A stretch of 64,000 nt of DNA from Streptomyces sp. L-9-10 (GCF_004151105.1 NZ_PHRF01000026.1:62001-126000); one strand, 5' to 3'. Positions 36,125 through 45,067 are shown, counted from the first letter of the stretch. The notes: a model not told the origin generated them from the letters alone. Translations and numbers: made by a program.

Positions 36125-36951
36125 ACGGCCTCCGCCCAGCGCCGCACATGCGGCAGATCGTCATCCAGCCAGAACGCGCTCTGCTCCGGGTCCCGGGAGT
36201 CGGTGACCACCAGGATCTCCTCGAACTTCGCGCCGGTACCCCGGAATCCGAGGTGGGGTTCGACCGCCCACAGCCCCGGCTTCGGCGGGTGATCGGAGAA
36301 TCTGTACGGGCTCCACAGCGGCGACCAGCCGTCCCGATGGCCGTGCAGGGCGTCGGCCGCCAGCCCCTTGAGCGACTGGGTGCCGAAGCCGAACACATGG
36401 GGCGACCAGCGGCGCTCCTTCACCCGGTCGATCTTGTGGGCGATGACCCCGAACGGGTACGCGCGATGCCGGTTGGCGTATCCCTGCCGCACCATCAGCC
36501 GGTCCACGTCCTGGTAGATCTCCCGCAGCGGACGCCGCTCGCGCACCTCCCGCAGGATCAGCTCGCGGTGCGCCTCAAGGTCGGCGAGCAGTTTGCCGTG
36601 CAGCCGGTTCTGCCCCAGACAGCCCGAGTAGCCGACATCGGCCGTGAAGCCGCGGTGGACCGGCGCCAGATCGAGGATGAAGGGCATGCCCGCTTCCAGC
36701 CGCCGGCCGGTGGGAAAGAACTGCAGCGGTATCCGGAAGCCCGCGAACGCCGTACGGTCCCCGAACCACGCGAAGGGCAGATGGAACCAGTCGCGCACAC
36801 CACGGGCACGGAGCCACTCGCGCTGCATGCGCGCCGCCTCACGCTCGGTCACCCCCGGCCGCAGCCGCGCGGCGACCGCCTCCGCGCACGCGTACGCCAG
36901 GCGCTGCACCTCCCTGAACCCCCGCAGTTCCGCGGTCCGTGCGTCCGTCAC
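36121..36951 (-). CDS. M24 (pita-bread) metallopeptidase-family protein
   Basis: 276 residues with the creatinase/aminopeptidase fold. Plausible metal ligands are the aspartates in LDLAPVHRGFTADVGYS (about residues 94-110), the histidine in SPHVFGFG, and the glutamates in VEPHLGF and KFEEIL near the C-terminus. It lacks the classical HGxGH motif, so true peptidase activity is doubtful. GTG start at 36951 is set by GGAGGGG upstream; the 18 bases around it are duplicated directly upstream, producing a second in-frame GTG at 36969. First gene of the four-gene operon; overlaps the EphD-like gene by ATGA. Confidence 0.82.
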   Translation of the reverse strand: MTDARTAELRGFREVQRLAYACAEAVAARLRPGVTEREAARMQREWLRARGVRDWFHLPFAWFGDRTAFAGFRIPLQFFPTGRRLEAGMPFILDLAPVHRGFTADVGYSGCLGQNRLHGKLLADLEAHRELILREVRERRPLREIYQDVDRLMVRQGYANRHRAYPFGVIAHKIDRVKERRWSPHVFGFGTQSLKGLAADALHGHRDGWSPLWSPYRFSDHPPKPGLWAVEPHLGFRGTGAKFEEILVVTDSRDPEQSAFWLDDDLPHVRRWAEAV

Positions 36952-37151
36952 TGCGTCCCCTCCGGCCACTGCGTCCCCTCCGCCACTCCGTCGCCCCCGT
37001 CACCGGGGTCGCCTCCGTTCATCACGTCGTCCCCGTCACCGCGCCGCCTCCCACCGGTCTCCCACCCCGTTCCGTGTGCGGTACGTGTCCGTAACGTGAC
37101 ACTGATGAATGTGACAATGGTTGGCGGCGACGTCAAGGGCCGGGGCGTTCC

Positions 37152-37160
37152 TGTGGATAA
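37152..37160 (-). promoter_or_regulatory. Single DnaA box in a divergent promoter region
   Basis: Strict TTATCCACA on the minus strand, 50 bases upstream of the ABC transporter start, in the gap between the M24 operon and the ABC operon. Confidence 0.55.
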
Positions 37161-37209
37161 CCGGCCGGCGCCAGGTGCCCTTACGGGTTCCGTACGTCTG
37201 GAGGCTGAC

Positions 37210-38289
37210 ATGGATACAGCCGCCTGGTCTGACGCTCACCGCGAGCCGCGCCACTACCGTCGACCCGTGACTGTGATCGCGCTAGAAAGCCTGAGCAAGC
37301 GGTTCCCCCGGGTAACCGCGCTTGACCGGCTCTCCTTGGACATCGGACCGGGTGTGACCGGTCTGGTGGGCGCCAACGGGGCCGGCAAGTCCACCATGAT
37401 CAAGATCCTGCTGGGTCTGTCCCCCGCCACGGAAGGCCGGGCCACGGTGCTCGGGCTCGATGTCGCCACCAGCGGCGGCGCCATCCGCGAGCGCGTCGGA
37501 TACATGCCCGAGCACGACTGCCTGCCGCCTGACGTCTCGGCCACCGAGTTCGTCGTCCACATGGCGCGCATGTCCGGACTTCCACCGACCGCGGCCCGCG
37601 AGCGGACCGCGGACACGCTGCGCCATGTCGGCCTGTACGAGGAGCGCTACCGTCCCATCGGGGGCTACTCCACGGGCATGAAGCAGCGCGTCAAGCTCGC
37701 GCAGGCGCTGGTCCACGACCCTCAGCTGGTCCTCCTCGACGAGCCGACCAACGGTCTCGACCCGGTCGGCCGCGACGAGATGCTCGGCCTCATCCGGCGC
37801 GTCTACACCGACTTCGGCATCTCCGTCCTGGTCACCTCGCACCTCCTGGGCGAGCTCGAACGCACCTGTGACCATGTCGTCGTCATCGACGGCGGAACGC
37901 TTCTGCGCTCCAGCTCCACCAGCGACTTCACGCAGAGCACCACCACCCTCGCGGTCGAGGTGACCGACACGGACGCGCACCCCGACGGCACGCGGTCCCT
38001 GCGTGAGGCCCTCACCGCCGCCGGACTCACCCTCCACGCGGGCATGGAGGAAGGGCTTCCCGGCGCGGGCCACATCCTGCTGATCGAGGCCAAGGGCGAG
38101 GAGACGTACGACGTCGTCCGAGACACCGTCGCCGGGCTCGGCCTGGGGCTCGTCCGGATGGAGCAGCGCCGCCACCACATAGCGGAGGTCTTCCGCCCGC
38201 AACCGTCCGCCGAAGAGGCCCAGCCGGGCCAGGGCGCGGACGACGCGGAGTACGCACTGCAGAAGGGAGGCGCCCGCGATGAGCACTGA
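37210..38289 (+). CDS. ABC transporter ATP-binding protein (first pair)
   Basis: 359 residues. Walker A is GANGAGKST (about residue 57), followed by a Q-loop, the signature YSTGMKQR (about 155) and Walker B LVLLDEPTNGLDPVGRDE (about 175-192). The domain fits the DRA/CcmA-type drug or natA-like exporters. ATG 37210 is chosen for the GGAGG five bases upstream; a GTG at 37267 would remove the first 19 residues. First of four genes (ATPase, permease, ATPase, permease); the permease start lies within its last codons. Cargo unknown. Confidence 0.9.
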   Translation: MDTAAWSDAHREPRHYRRPVTVIALESLSKRFPRVTALDRLSLDIGPGVTGLVGANGAGKSTMIKILLGLSPATEGRATVLGLDVATSGGAIRERVGYMPEHDCLPPDVSATEFVVHMARMSGLPPTAARERTADTLRHVGLYEERYRPIGGYSTGMKQRVKLAQALVHDPQLVLLDEPTNGLDPVGRDEMLGLIRRVYTDFGISVLVTSHLLGELERTCDHVVVIDGGTLLRSSSTSDFTQSTTTLAVEVTDTDAHPDGTRSLREALTAAGLTLHAGMEEGLPGAGHILLIEAKGEETYDVVRDTVAGLGLGLVRMEQRRHHIAEVFRPQPSAEEAQPGQGADDAEYALQKGGARDEH

Positions 38290-39190
38290 GACCGAGGCCG
38301 GTACCGGGGCAGGCGCCGGAGCCACCCGGATCCACAACATCGGGTACCGCAACTACGACGGGCCGCGGCTCGGCCGCGCCTACGCCCGACGCTCCCTCTA
38401 CTCGCAGTCCCTGCGCGGCGCGTACGGACTCGGCCGGTCGGCCAAGTCCAAGGTCCTGCCGATGATCCTCTTCGCGGTGATGTGCCTGCCCGCGGCGATC
38501 GTCGTCGCGGTCGCCATCTCGACCAACCTCAAGACCCTGCCGCTGGACTACACGCGCTACGCGATCGTCACCCAGGCCGTCATCGGCCTCTATCTCGCGG
38601 CCCAGGCCCCGCAGTCCGTCTCGCGGGATCTGCGCTTCAAGACCGTGCCGCTGTACTTCTCCCGGCCGATCGAGCGGGTCGACTACGTCGTCGCGAAGTA
38701 CGCGGCGATGGCCTCCGCGCTCTTCGTACTGACCGCGGCGCCGCTCGTCATCCTCTACGCGGGCTCTCTGCTGGCCAAGATGGACTTCGTCGACCAGACC
38801 AAGGGGTTCGGCCAGGGAGTGATCTCGGTCGCGCTGCTCTCGCTCCTCTTCGGCGGGATCGGTCTCGTGATGGCCGCCCTCACACCGCGCCGCGGCTTCG
38901 GTGTCGCCGCGGTCATCGCCACCCTGACCATCTCCTACGGCGCGGTCTCCACCATCCAGGCGATCGCCTGGCAGACGGACGCGCTCGGCGCCGTCAAGTG
39001 GCTCGGCCTCTTCTCGCCGATCACGCTCATCGACGGCGTACAGACCGCCTTCCTGGGCGCCACCTCCGCCTTCCCGGGCGAGTCGGGGCCCTCGGCCGGC
39101 GTGGGCGTGATCTATCTGCTCGTCGTACTCGCGCTCGTCCTCGGCTCGTACGCCGTTCTCATGCGCCGTTACCGGAAGGTCGGGCTGTGA
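38279..39190 (+). CDS. ABC transporter permease (first pair)
   Basis: 303 residues with about six membrane helices (roughly 55-78, 95-110, 140-165, 185-210, 220-240, 275-298), an ABC-2 type permease. Its N-terminal cytoplasmic region contains IHNIGYRNYDGPRLGR. It overlaps the ATPase gene by 11 bases (out of frame) and its stop overlaps the next GTG start as GTGA, so the operon is translationally coupled. Confidence 0.88.
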   Translation: MSTETEAGTGAGAGATRIHNIGYRNYDGPRLGRAYARRSLYSQSLRGAYGLGRSAKSKVLPMILFAVMCLPAAIVVAVAISTNLKTLPLDYTRYAIVTQAVIGLYLAAQAPQSVSRDLRFKTVPLYFSRPIERVDYVVAKYAAMASALFVLTAAPLVILYAGSLLAKMDFVDQTKGFGQGVISVALLSLLFGGIGLVMAALTPRRGFGVAAVIATLTISYGAVSTIQAIAWQTDALGAVKWLGLFSPITLIDGVQTAFLGATSAFPGESGPSAGVGVIYLLVVLALVLGSYAVLMRRYRKVGL

Positions 39191-40098
39191 CCACCATCAA
39201 TATCGAGCACACCTCGCGCTGGTTCGGCAATGTGGTGGCCGTCAACGACGTCACGATGGCGATCGGCCCGGGTGTCACCGGCCTGCTCGGCCCCAACGGC
39301 GCGGGCAAGTCCACCCTCATCAACATGATGGCCGGCTTCCTCGCCCCCTCCACGGGCACCGTCACCCTCGACGGGAAGCAGATCTGGCGCAACGAGTCCG
39401 TCTACCGGCAGATCGGCATCGTGCCGGAGCGGGAGTCGATGTACGACTTCCTCACCGGCCTCGACTTCGTCGTGGCAAACGCCGAACTGCACGGACTGGG
39501 CGCGAAAGCGGCCCGCGCGGCGCTCGCCACGGTCGAGATGGAGTACGCGCAGGACCGCAAGATCGCGACGTACAGCAAGGGCATGCGCCAGCGCGTGAAG
39601 ATGGCGTCCGCGCTGGTGCACGACCCGTCGGTGCTGCTCCTGGACGAGCCGTTCAACGGGATGGACCCGCGTCAGCGGATGCAGCTGATGGATCTGCTGC
39701 GGCGTATGGGCGCCACGGGCCGGACAGTCCTGTTCTCCTCCCATATCCTGGAGGAGGTCGAGCAACTCGCCTCGCACATCGAGGTGATCGTGGCCGGCCG
39801 CCATGCCGCCTCCGGTGACTTCCGCAAGATCCGCCGCCTCATGACCGACCGGCCGCACCGCTATCTCGTACGGTCCAGCGACGACCGCGCGCTCGCCGCC
39901 GCGCTGATCGCCGACCCGTCGACGGCCGGTATCGAGGTCGACGTCGCCGAGGGAGCACTGCGCATCCAGGCGGTCGACTTCGGCCGCTTCACCGAACTGC
40001 TGCCGCGGGTCGCCCGCGAGCACTCCATCCGGCTGCTCGCGGTCTCGCCCTCGGACGAGTCCCTCGAATCGGTCTTCTCCTACCTCGTAGCGGCCTGA
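39187..40098 (+). CDS. ABC transporter ATP-binding protein (second pair)
   Basis: 303 residues. Walker A GPNGAGKST (about residue 35), signature YSKGMRQR (about 130), and Walker B VLLLDEPFNGMDPRQRMQ (about 150-167). A C-terminal extension (about 220-303) is an accessory domain. GTG start at 39187 from the GTGA overlap. About a third of the sequence resembles the first ATPase, suggesting duplication followed by divergence. It probably pairs with the permease that follows. Confidence 0.9.
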   Translation: MTTINIEHTSRWFGNVVAVNDVTMAIGPGVTGLLGPNGAGKSTLINMMAGFLAPSTGTVTLDGKQIWRNESVYRQIGIVPERESMYDFLTGLDFVVANAELHGLGAKAARAALATVEMEYAQDRKIATYSKGMRQRVKMASALVHDPSVLLLDEPFNGMDPRQRMQLMDLLRRMGATGRTVLFSSHILEEVEQLASHIEVIVAGRHAASGDFRKIRRLMTDRPHRYLVRSSDDRALAAALIADPSTAGIEVDVAEGALRIQAVDFGRFTELLPRVAREHSIRLLAVSPSDESLESVFSYLVAA

Positions 40099-40123
40099 GC
40101 GGCCTGAAAGGAGCTGTGACGTC

Positions 40124-40843
40124 ATGTACAACCCCACAGTCGCCCGGCTCACCTACCGGGCCCTGCTCGGCAGGCGCCGGGCCGCGATCCTCTTCGTACT
40201 GCCCGCGCTGCTGATCCTCATCGCGGCGGCCGTCCGCGGCTTCAACGGACTGGACGACCAGGTCGCGTCCGATGTACTGGGCGGCTTCGCCCTGGCCACG
40301 ATGGTGCCGCTGATCGGTGTGATCGCGGGGACGGGCGCGATCGGGCCCGAGATCGACGACGGCTCGATCGTCTATCTGCTGTCCAAGCCGGTGAAGCGGT
40401 CGACGATCATCTTCACCAAACTGATCGTGGCGATAGCCGTGACCATGGCGTTCTCCGCGATCCCCACCTTCATCGCCGGCTACATCCTGAACGGCAACGG
40501 CCAGCAGATCGCCATCGCCTATACGGTCGCGGCGCTTGTCGCCTCGATCGCCTACAGCGCGCTGTTCCTGCTGCTCGGCACGGTCAGCAGGCACGCGGTG
40601 GTCATCGGACTGGTCTACGCGCTGGTCTGGGAAACCCTCTTCGGCAGCCTGGTACCGGGCGCGCGCACGCTCAGCGTCCAGCAGTGGTCCCTGGCGCTCG
40701 CCCAGAAGATCGGCGACGGGACGACGATCACCTCGGACGTCGGACTGCCGCTGGCGGTGGTCCTGTTGGTGGGTGTCTCGGCGGCCGCGACCTGGTACGC
40801 GGGACAGAAACTGCGGACGCTGACGCTCGCGGGCGAGGAGTGA
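40124..40843 (+). CDS. ABC transporter permease (second pair)
   Basis: 239 residues, six membrane helices (about 22-38, 55-75, 105-130, 140-165, 170-185, 205-225), an ABC-2 type permease. ATG behind AAAGGAG; 25 bases after the second ATPase. It closes the operon, which is followed by a strong hairpin. Confidence 0.9.
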   Translation: MYNPTVARLTYRALLGRRRAAILFVLPALLILIAAAVRGFNGLDDQVASDVLGGFALATMVPLIGVIAGTGAIGPEIDDGSIVYLLSKPVKRSTIIFTKLIVAIAVTMAFSAIPTFIAGYILNGNGQQIAIAYTVAALVASIAYSALFLLLGTVSRHAVVIGLVYALVWETLFGSLVPGARTLSVQQWSLALAQKIGDGTTITSDVGLPLAVVLLVGVSAAATWYAGQKLRTLTLAGEE

Positions 40844-40889
40844 GCCGAAGGCTTCCGCCTGCCGCCACGCCCTCCGACGTATGCCGTCG

Positions 40890-40934
40890 TTACGCCGCAA
40901 CCCCTGCCCGATAGGTAGGGGTTGCGGCGTAACT
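40890..40934. terminator. Long perfect hairpin after the ABC operon
   Basis: A 17-bp perfect stem (40890-40906 with 40918-40934, GTTACGCCGCAACCCCT and its complement), extended inward by a G-U and two G-C pairs to a 5-base loop. No T-run. Probable terminator of the ABC operon. Confidence 0.8.
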
Positions 40935-41136
40935 GTACGCTTATCGGCTCGTTGTTCGGGGTGCGTGGAGGCAACTGGGATTCGTAGCGTCGAGCCTTTG
41001 TGAAACTGGGGATTGCCGGTGCCGGATCGAAAGCCGCACCGGTCATTGAGTGAGTAGCCACCGTGAGCCGACCTCCGCCCCTGAAGCCCGGGGACAGGGC
41101 CGACCATCATCGGTTCTACAAAGGGAAGGCATTTCC

Positions 41137-41829
41137 ATGCCACCTGAAGGTGCTCTGCTCGAATCGCGCACGATGCGCGACAGCGTTGTGGGACGGGTCG
41201 AGGCGCTCGACAAGGTCAAGGCGCTGCGGCTGCTGCACGACGGCGTACACATCGCGACCGAGGGCGTCGCGCGCTACTTCGAAGTATCCACAGACGTCAT
41301 CAGGCAGTTGACCGCGAGGCATCGCGCGGAACTGTCAGAGAACGGGATGCATGTGCTGCGGGGCTCTGACCTGCGGGAATATCAGAGTGACAAGATGTCA
41401 CTCTCATCCGGGGGCGAGGGAAGTTATCCACAGAGGCGTTCCAGTCTCACGCTCTACACCCGCCGCGCCGTCCTCAACATCGCGATGCTTCTTCGCGACA
41501 GCGACATCGCGCGATGCGTCCGCACCTATCTTCTCGACGCCGAGCACGATCTGCGGAAGGGGTACGCGGACCTCGACCGGCGGGTCACCGACGTTGAGGC
41601 GTGCCTCGGTGGGGTCGGCGTCGCGCTGCGGGAGTTGGGGCCGGTCCTGAACCGGATGTCGTACCGGCTCGACAGCCTGGACCGGCGGCTCGACGCCACC
41701 AACCGGGTTGTCGCCGCCATCAGTAACCGGCTGTGCGAGATGTCCGCGGACATCCACCGCGTGGACGCCCGGGTGGACGATGTCGTTCATCAGCTGAGGG
41801 ATCTGCGGCGCGGGCGTAAGCGCCGCTGA
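41137..41829 (+). CDS. Orphan KilA/antirepressor-like protein with coiled-coil C-terminus
   Basis: 230 residues of a type recurrent in streptomycetes but with no known function. The N-terminal part (about 25-75) looks like a helix-turn-helix or phage-antirepressor domain (KALRLLHDGVHIATEGVARY then FEVSTDVIRQL). A basic strand region follows (SLTLYTRRAVLNIAMLLRDS, about 108-128). The C-terminus from residue 145 has regular heptads (repeated LDxxLD and VDARVDDVV) fitting a long coiled coil, and ends RRGRKRR. ATG at 41137 behind GGGAAGG. Two DnaA-box matches lie inside it. It sits between an ABC operon and tRNA-Ser. Function not assigned. Confidence 0.72.
   Translation: MPPEGALLESRTMRDSVVGRVEALDKVKALRLLHDGVHIATEGVARYFEVSTDVIRQLTARHRAELSENGMHVLRGSDLREYQSDKMSLSSGGEGSYPQRRSSLTLYTRRAVLNIAMLLRDSDIARCVRTYLLDAEHDLRKGYADLDRRVTDVEACLGGVGVALRELGPVLNRMSYRLDSLDRRLDATNRVVAAISNRLCEMSADIHRVDARVDDVVHQLRDLRRGRKRR
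41285..41432. promoter_or_regulatory. DnaA boxes within the orphan gene
   Basis: One strict box TTATCCACA (41424-41432) and one one-mismatch box GTATCCACA (41284-41292) in coding sequence. Confidence 0.4.
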
Positions 41830-42158
41830 TCCTCCTGGGCCGGCCCGCGTCCGTCCGAAGACACCCCATGGGCGGGCGCGTGCCGTGCCGTGCCGTGCCG
41901 GGCCGTGCCGTGCCGTGCCGTGCCGTGCCGCGAATATTCGGTGGCGTCGAACCGCCCGGCCGGTCAGAGTAGTTGTGTCATGACACGCACCACAGACCGG
42001 GAGCGGAACGCGGCGATGACCGGGAGGCCGAGTCCGTCGAGTTCCCAGCGGGGCAGCAAAGCGTAGGCACCGGAGTACTCAACACCACTCCGCGCAGCCG
42101 CCGGCGCTGCCCAGGGGCGGCCGCTTCGAGCGCGCATCCGCGCGGGCCGCCCCTCCCC
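41830..42158. other. Intergenic stretch upstream of tRNA-Ser
   Basis: 329 bases without a gene. It holds the pentanucleotide array at 41881-41930, a 12-bp palindrome GTGTCATGACAC (41975-41986), and a 10-bp hairpin AGGGGCGGCC/GGCCGCCCCT (42113-42122, 42145-42154) ending four bases before the tRNA. Confidence 0.5.
41881..41930. repeat. Pentanucleotide array (TGCCG)10
   Basis: Ten contiguous TGCCG units, the fifth being GGCCG. A slippage-prone simple repeat. Confidence 0.92.
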
Positions 42159-42243
42159 GGAGGATTGGCCGAGTGGTAAGGCAACGGCTTGCTGAGCCGC
42201 AGTCGGGTGTAAGCCCGCGCGCGTTCGATCCGCGCATCCTCCG
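42159..42243 (+). tRNA. tRNA-Ser (anticodon GCT)
   Basis: 85-nt class II tRNA. The acceptor GGAGGAT pairs with ATCCTCC, and the discriminator base is G. The anticodon arm CGGC-TTGCTGA-GCCG gives GCT. A long variable arm and the T arm GCGCG-TTCGATC-CGCGC follow. The CCA end is not encoded. G73 and the long variable arm support serine. The loop shows G at position 37, where ANN-reading tRNAs usually carry A. It lies 1 kb from serS. Confidence 0.93.
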
Positions 42244-42341
42244 CCGACGTCCCTGTCCCTGTCGGCGTCCCCGTCCCCGTCCCGCCGACGTCCCGTCCCC
42301 GTCCCGCCGAACCGACAGACCCTGGGCGCCGGTCGTCTGGA

Positions 42342-43220
42342 TCAGGTCCGGCTCTGGCTCAGCAGCTTCTCCAGCACCAGCGCGATGCCGTCGTCCTCGT
42401 TCGACGCCGTGACCTCGTCCGCCACGGCCTTCAGCTCCTCGTGCGCGTTGGCCATCGCCACGCCGTGCCGCGCCCAGCCGAACATCGGGATGTCGTTCGG
42501 CATGTCGCCAAAGGCGATCGTGTCCGCCGCCTTGATGCCCAGCCGGCGCGCCGCCAGCGAGAGTCCGGTGGCCTTGCTCAGGCCCAGTGGCAGGATCTCC
42601 ACGACACCGGGGCCCGCCATCACCACGTCCACGAGGCTGCCGACGGTCGCCCGCGCGGCCTGGGCCAGCGCGTCGTCGTCCAGCTCCGGATGCTGGATGT
42701 ACACCTTGTTCAGCGGCGCCGACCACAGCTCCGCCGGATCGTCGACCAGCACTGCCGGAAGCGGGCCTTCCTGCACCCGGTAGCCGGGGCCGACCAGCAC
42801 ATCGCCGTCGAGTCCGTCCCGACTCGCGGCCAGCGCCAGCGGGCCGACCTCTCCCTCGATCTTGGCGAGCGCCAGCCCGGCCAGTTGACGGTCCAGCGTC
42901 AACGACGTCAGCAGCTTGTGCTCACCGGCGTGATAGACCTGCGCACCCTGGCCGCACACCGCGAGACCTTCGTATCCGAGGTCGTCCAGTATGTGCCGGG
43001 TCCACGGCACGGCACGTCCGGTGACGACGATGTGCGCGGCGCCCGCCGCGGTGACGGCGGCGAGCGCCTCGCGCGTACGCCCGGAGACCGTGCCGTCCTC
43101 GCGCAGCAGTGTGCCGTCCAGATCGGTCGCGACCAGGCGGTACGGGAACGACGGAGCCGAAGAGGGCGCGGAGGGCGGCGCGGGCACCGGTGCGGGCGCC
43201 GCCGAGGGGTCCGTGCTCAC
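42342..43220 (-). CDS. Cof-type HAD hydrolase (HAD-IIB), coupled to serS
   Basis: 292 residues. After a Pro/Ala-rich N-terminus, motif I is [12 protein letters not shown] (about 31-42), motif II VTGRA, and motif [14 protein letters not shown] (about 234-245). Same class as the HAD at 29612-30511, with about the same layout throughout. GTG start at 43220 overlaps the serS stop as GTGA, so it is translated together with seryl-tRNA synthetase. This linkage is conserved in Streptomyces as I remember it. Substrate unknown. Confidence 0.9.
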   Translation of the reverse strand: MSTDPSAAPAPVPAPPSAPSSAPSFPYRLVATDLDGTLLREDGTVSGRTREALAAVTAAGAAHIVVTGRAVPWTRHILDDLGYEGLAVCGQGAQVYHAGEHKLLTSLTLDRQLAGLALAKIEGEVGPLALAASRDGLDGDVLVGPGYRVQEGPLPAVLVDDPAELWSAPLNKVYIQHPELDDDALAQAARATVGSLVDVVMAGPGVVEILPLGLSKATGLSLAARRLGIKAADTIAFGDMPNDIPMFGWARHGVAMANAHEELKAVADEVTASNEDDGIALVLEKLLSQSRT

Positions 43221-44494
43221 TTGGCGATCGGTTCCAGTACCTCACGGCCGCCCAGATACGGGCGGAGCACCTCGGGCACCCAGACCGAACCGTCCGGCTG
43301 CTGGTGGTTCTCCAGAAGCGCCACGATCGTGCGGGGGACGGCGCACAGCGTGCCGTTCAGCGTCGCCAGCGGCTTGACCTGCTTGCCGTCCCGCATCCGG
43401 ACGGAGAGCCGGCGGGCCTGGAAGCCGTCGCAGTTGGACGCCGAGGTCAGCTCGCGGTACTTGCCCTGGGTCGGGATCCACGCCTCGCAGTCGAACTTGC
43501 GCGAGGCCGAGGAACCCAGATCGCCCGTGGCCACATCGATCACCTGGAAGGGCAGCCCGAGGCCGGTCAGCCACTGCTTCTCCCAGTCCAGCAGCCGCTG
43601 GTGCTCGGACTGCGCCTCCGCCGGGTCGACGTACGAGAACATCTCGACCTTGTCGAACTGGTGGACCCGGAAGATGCCCCGGGTGTCCTTGCCATAGGTC
43701 CCGGCCTCGCGGCGGAAGCACGGCGAGAAGCCCGCGTACCGCAGGGGCAGCTTGTCGGCCTCGATGATCTCGTCCATGTGGTACGCGGCGAGCGGCACCT
43801 CTGACGTACCGACCAGGTAGTAGTCGTCCTTCTCCAGGTGGTACACGTTCTCCGCGGCCTGGCCGAGGAAGCCCGTGCCCTCCATGGCGCGCGGGCGGAC
43901 CAGCGCGGGCGTGAGCATCGGGATGAAGCCGGCCTCGGTGGCCTGCGCGATCGCCGCGTTGACGAGAGCGAGCTCCAGCAGCGCGCCGACCCCCGTCAGG
44001 TAGTAGAAGCGCGAGCCGGACACCTTGGCGCCCCGCTCGACGTCGATGGCGCCCAGCGCCTCGCCGAGCTCCAGGTGGTCCTTGGGCTCGAAGCCCTCCG
44101 CCGCGAAGTCACGGATCGTGCCGTGCGTCTCCATGACGACGAAGTCCTCCTCGCCGCCCACCGGGACGTCGGGGTGGATGATGTTGCCGATCTGGAGGAG
44201 CAGCCGCTTGGCGTCCTCGTCGGCTTCGTGCTGCTCGGCGTCGGCGGCCTTGACTTCCGCCTTCAGCTGCTCCGCCTTCCTCAGAAGCTCCGCCTTCTCC
44301 TCCGGGGACGCCTTGGGGATCAGCTTGCCGAGCGACTTCTGCTCGGAGCGCAGCTCATCGAAGCGCAGGCCGGACGACCGGCGCCGCTCATCGGCGGAGA
44401 GCAGGGCGTCGACGAGGGCGACGTCCTCTCCACGGGCGCGCTGGGAGGCGCGAACACGGTCGGGGTCCTCACGGAGCAGGCGAAGGTCAATCAC
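43217..44494 (-). CDS. serS: Seryl-tRNA synthetase
   Basis: 425 residues, normal length. The N-terminal antiparallel coiled coil (about 25-105, e.g. [20 protein letters not shown]) binds the long variable arm of tRNA-Ser. Class II motif 2 is [21 protein letters not shown] (about 257-277), and motif 3 lies near the C-terminus ([19 protein letters not shown]). Charges tRNA-Ser. ATG start at 44494 at the family start [12 protein letters not shown]. Upstream is a 622-base gap with DnaA boxes. Confidence 0.97.
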   Translation of the reverse strand: MIDLRLLREDPDRVRASQRARGEDVALVDALLSADERRRSSGLRFDELRSEQKSLGKLIPKASPEEKAELLRKAEQLKAEVKAADAEQHEADEDAKRLLLQIGNIIHPDVPVGGEEDFVVMETHGTIRDFAAEGFEPKDHLELGEALGAIDVERGAKVSGSRFYYLTGVGALLELALVNAAIAQATEAGFIPMLTPALVRPRAMEGTGFLGQAAENVYHLEKDDYYLVGTSEVPLAAYHMDEIIEADKLPLRYAGFSPCFRREAGTYGKDTRGIFRVHQFDKVEMFSYVDPAEAQSEHQRLLDWEKQWLTGLGLPFQVIDVATGDLGSSASRKFDCEAWIPTQGKYRELTSASNCDGFQARRLSVRMRDGKQVKPLATLNGTLCAVPRTIVALLENHQQPDGSVWVPEVLRPYLGGREVLEPIAK

Positions 44495-44720
44495 CCCACC
44501 AGGCTACCGGTGCGCACTGACGCCACCCCACCCGATATCAACAGGCGCGCCCCTTTGTCCTAATTGCCGGAATTGGTAAACCTGTCGGGAAAACCCTCGC
44601 CGGTTGCTCGGTGTTCGTCAATAAAGGGGACGCAATTCCCCGGAACGAGGCATTCCGATGTTGGTGCCTTGACTCACTTCCCTTGTGGGGCACGGGACTT
44701 GGGTCGTGCGAGGGCGCGCG

Positions 44721-45037
44721 TTGTCCACAGAAATGCACAGGGCCCCGAAGTTATCCACAGGCTGTGTGGGAGATCTGTGGATCAGTGGAGTGGCCGTCTC
44801 AAAAGTCACGGCTGGTCCGGAGGATTTTCTCCCCAAACCCGCTTTGCGCACTCATTCGGGTGGGAATTGCTCGCTCTAACGAGTTGATCACGGGAATTGA
44901 GGTGACGCGGGGCTCCTCGGCATCCTGTGGACGGGCGGGGGGCGGCAGGAGCGATTTGTCGACTGTGTGGGCTGGTGTTGTCGACTTGTCCCCAGGGTGA
45001 GAGGCGAGCCTGTGGATAACTCTGCGATACATCCACA
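44721..45037. promoter_or_regulatory. DnaA-box cluster between serS and pheA
   Basis: Strict boxes: TTGTCCACA (44721-44729), TTATCCACA (44751-44759) and TTATCCACA on the minus strand (45011-45019). Weaker boxes: TGATCCACA on the minus strand (44776-44784), CCGTCCACA on the minus strand (about 44926-44934) and ACATCCACA (45029-45037). DnaA-box clusters outside oriC are described in S. coelicolor, where they influence initiation timing. Confidence 0.72.
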
Positions 45038-45067
45038 GGCCCCGCGGCCGGACCACAGGCCCCCACC

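Noticed and set aside
42159..42243. tRNA-Ser as the attachment site of an integrated element
   Set aside because: No second copy of the tRNA 3' end and no integrase in the window. The orphan gene alone is not enough.
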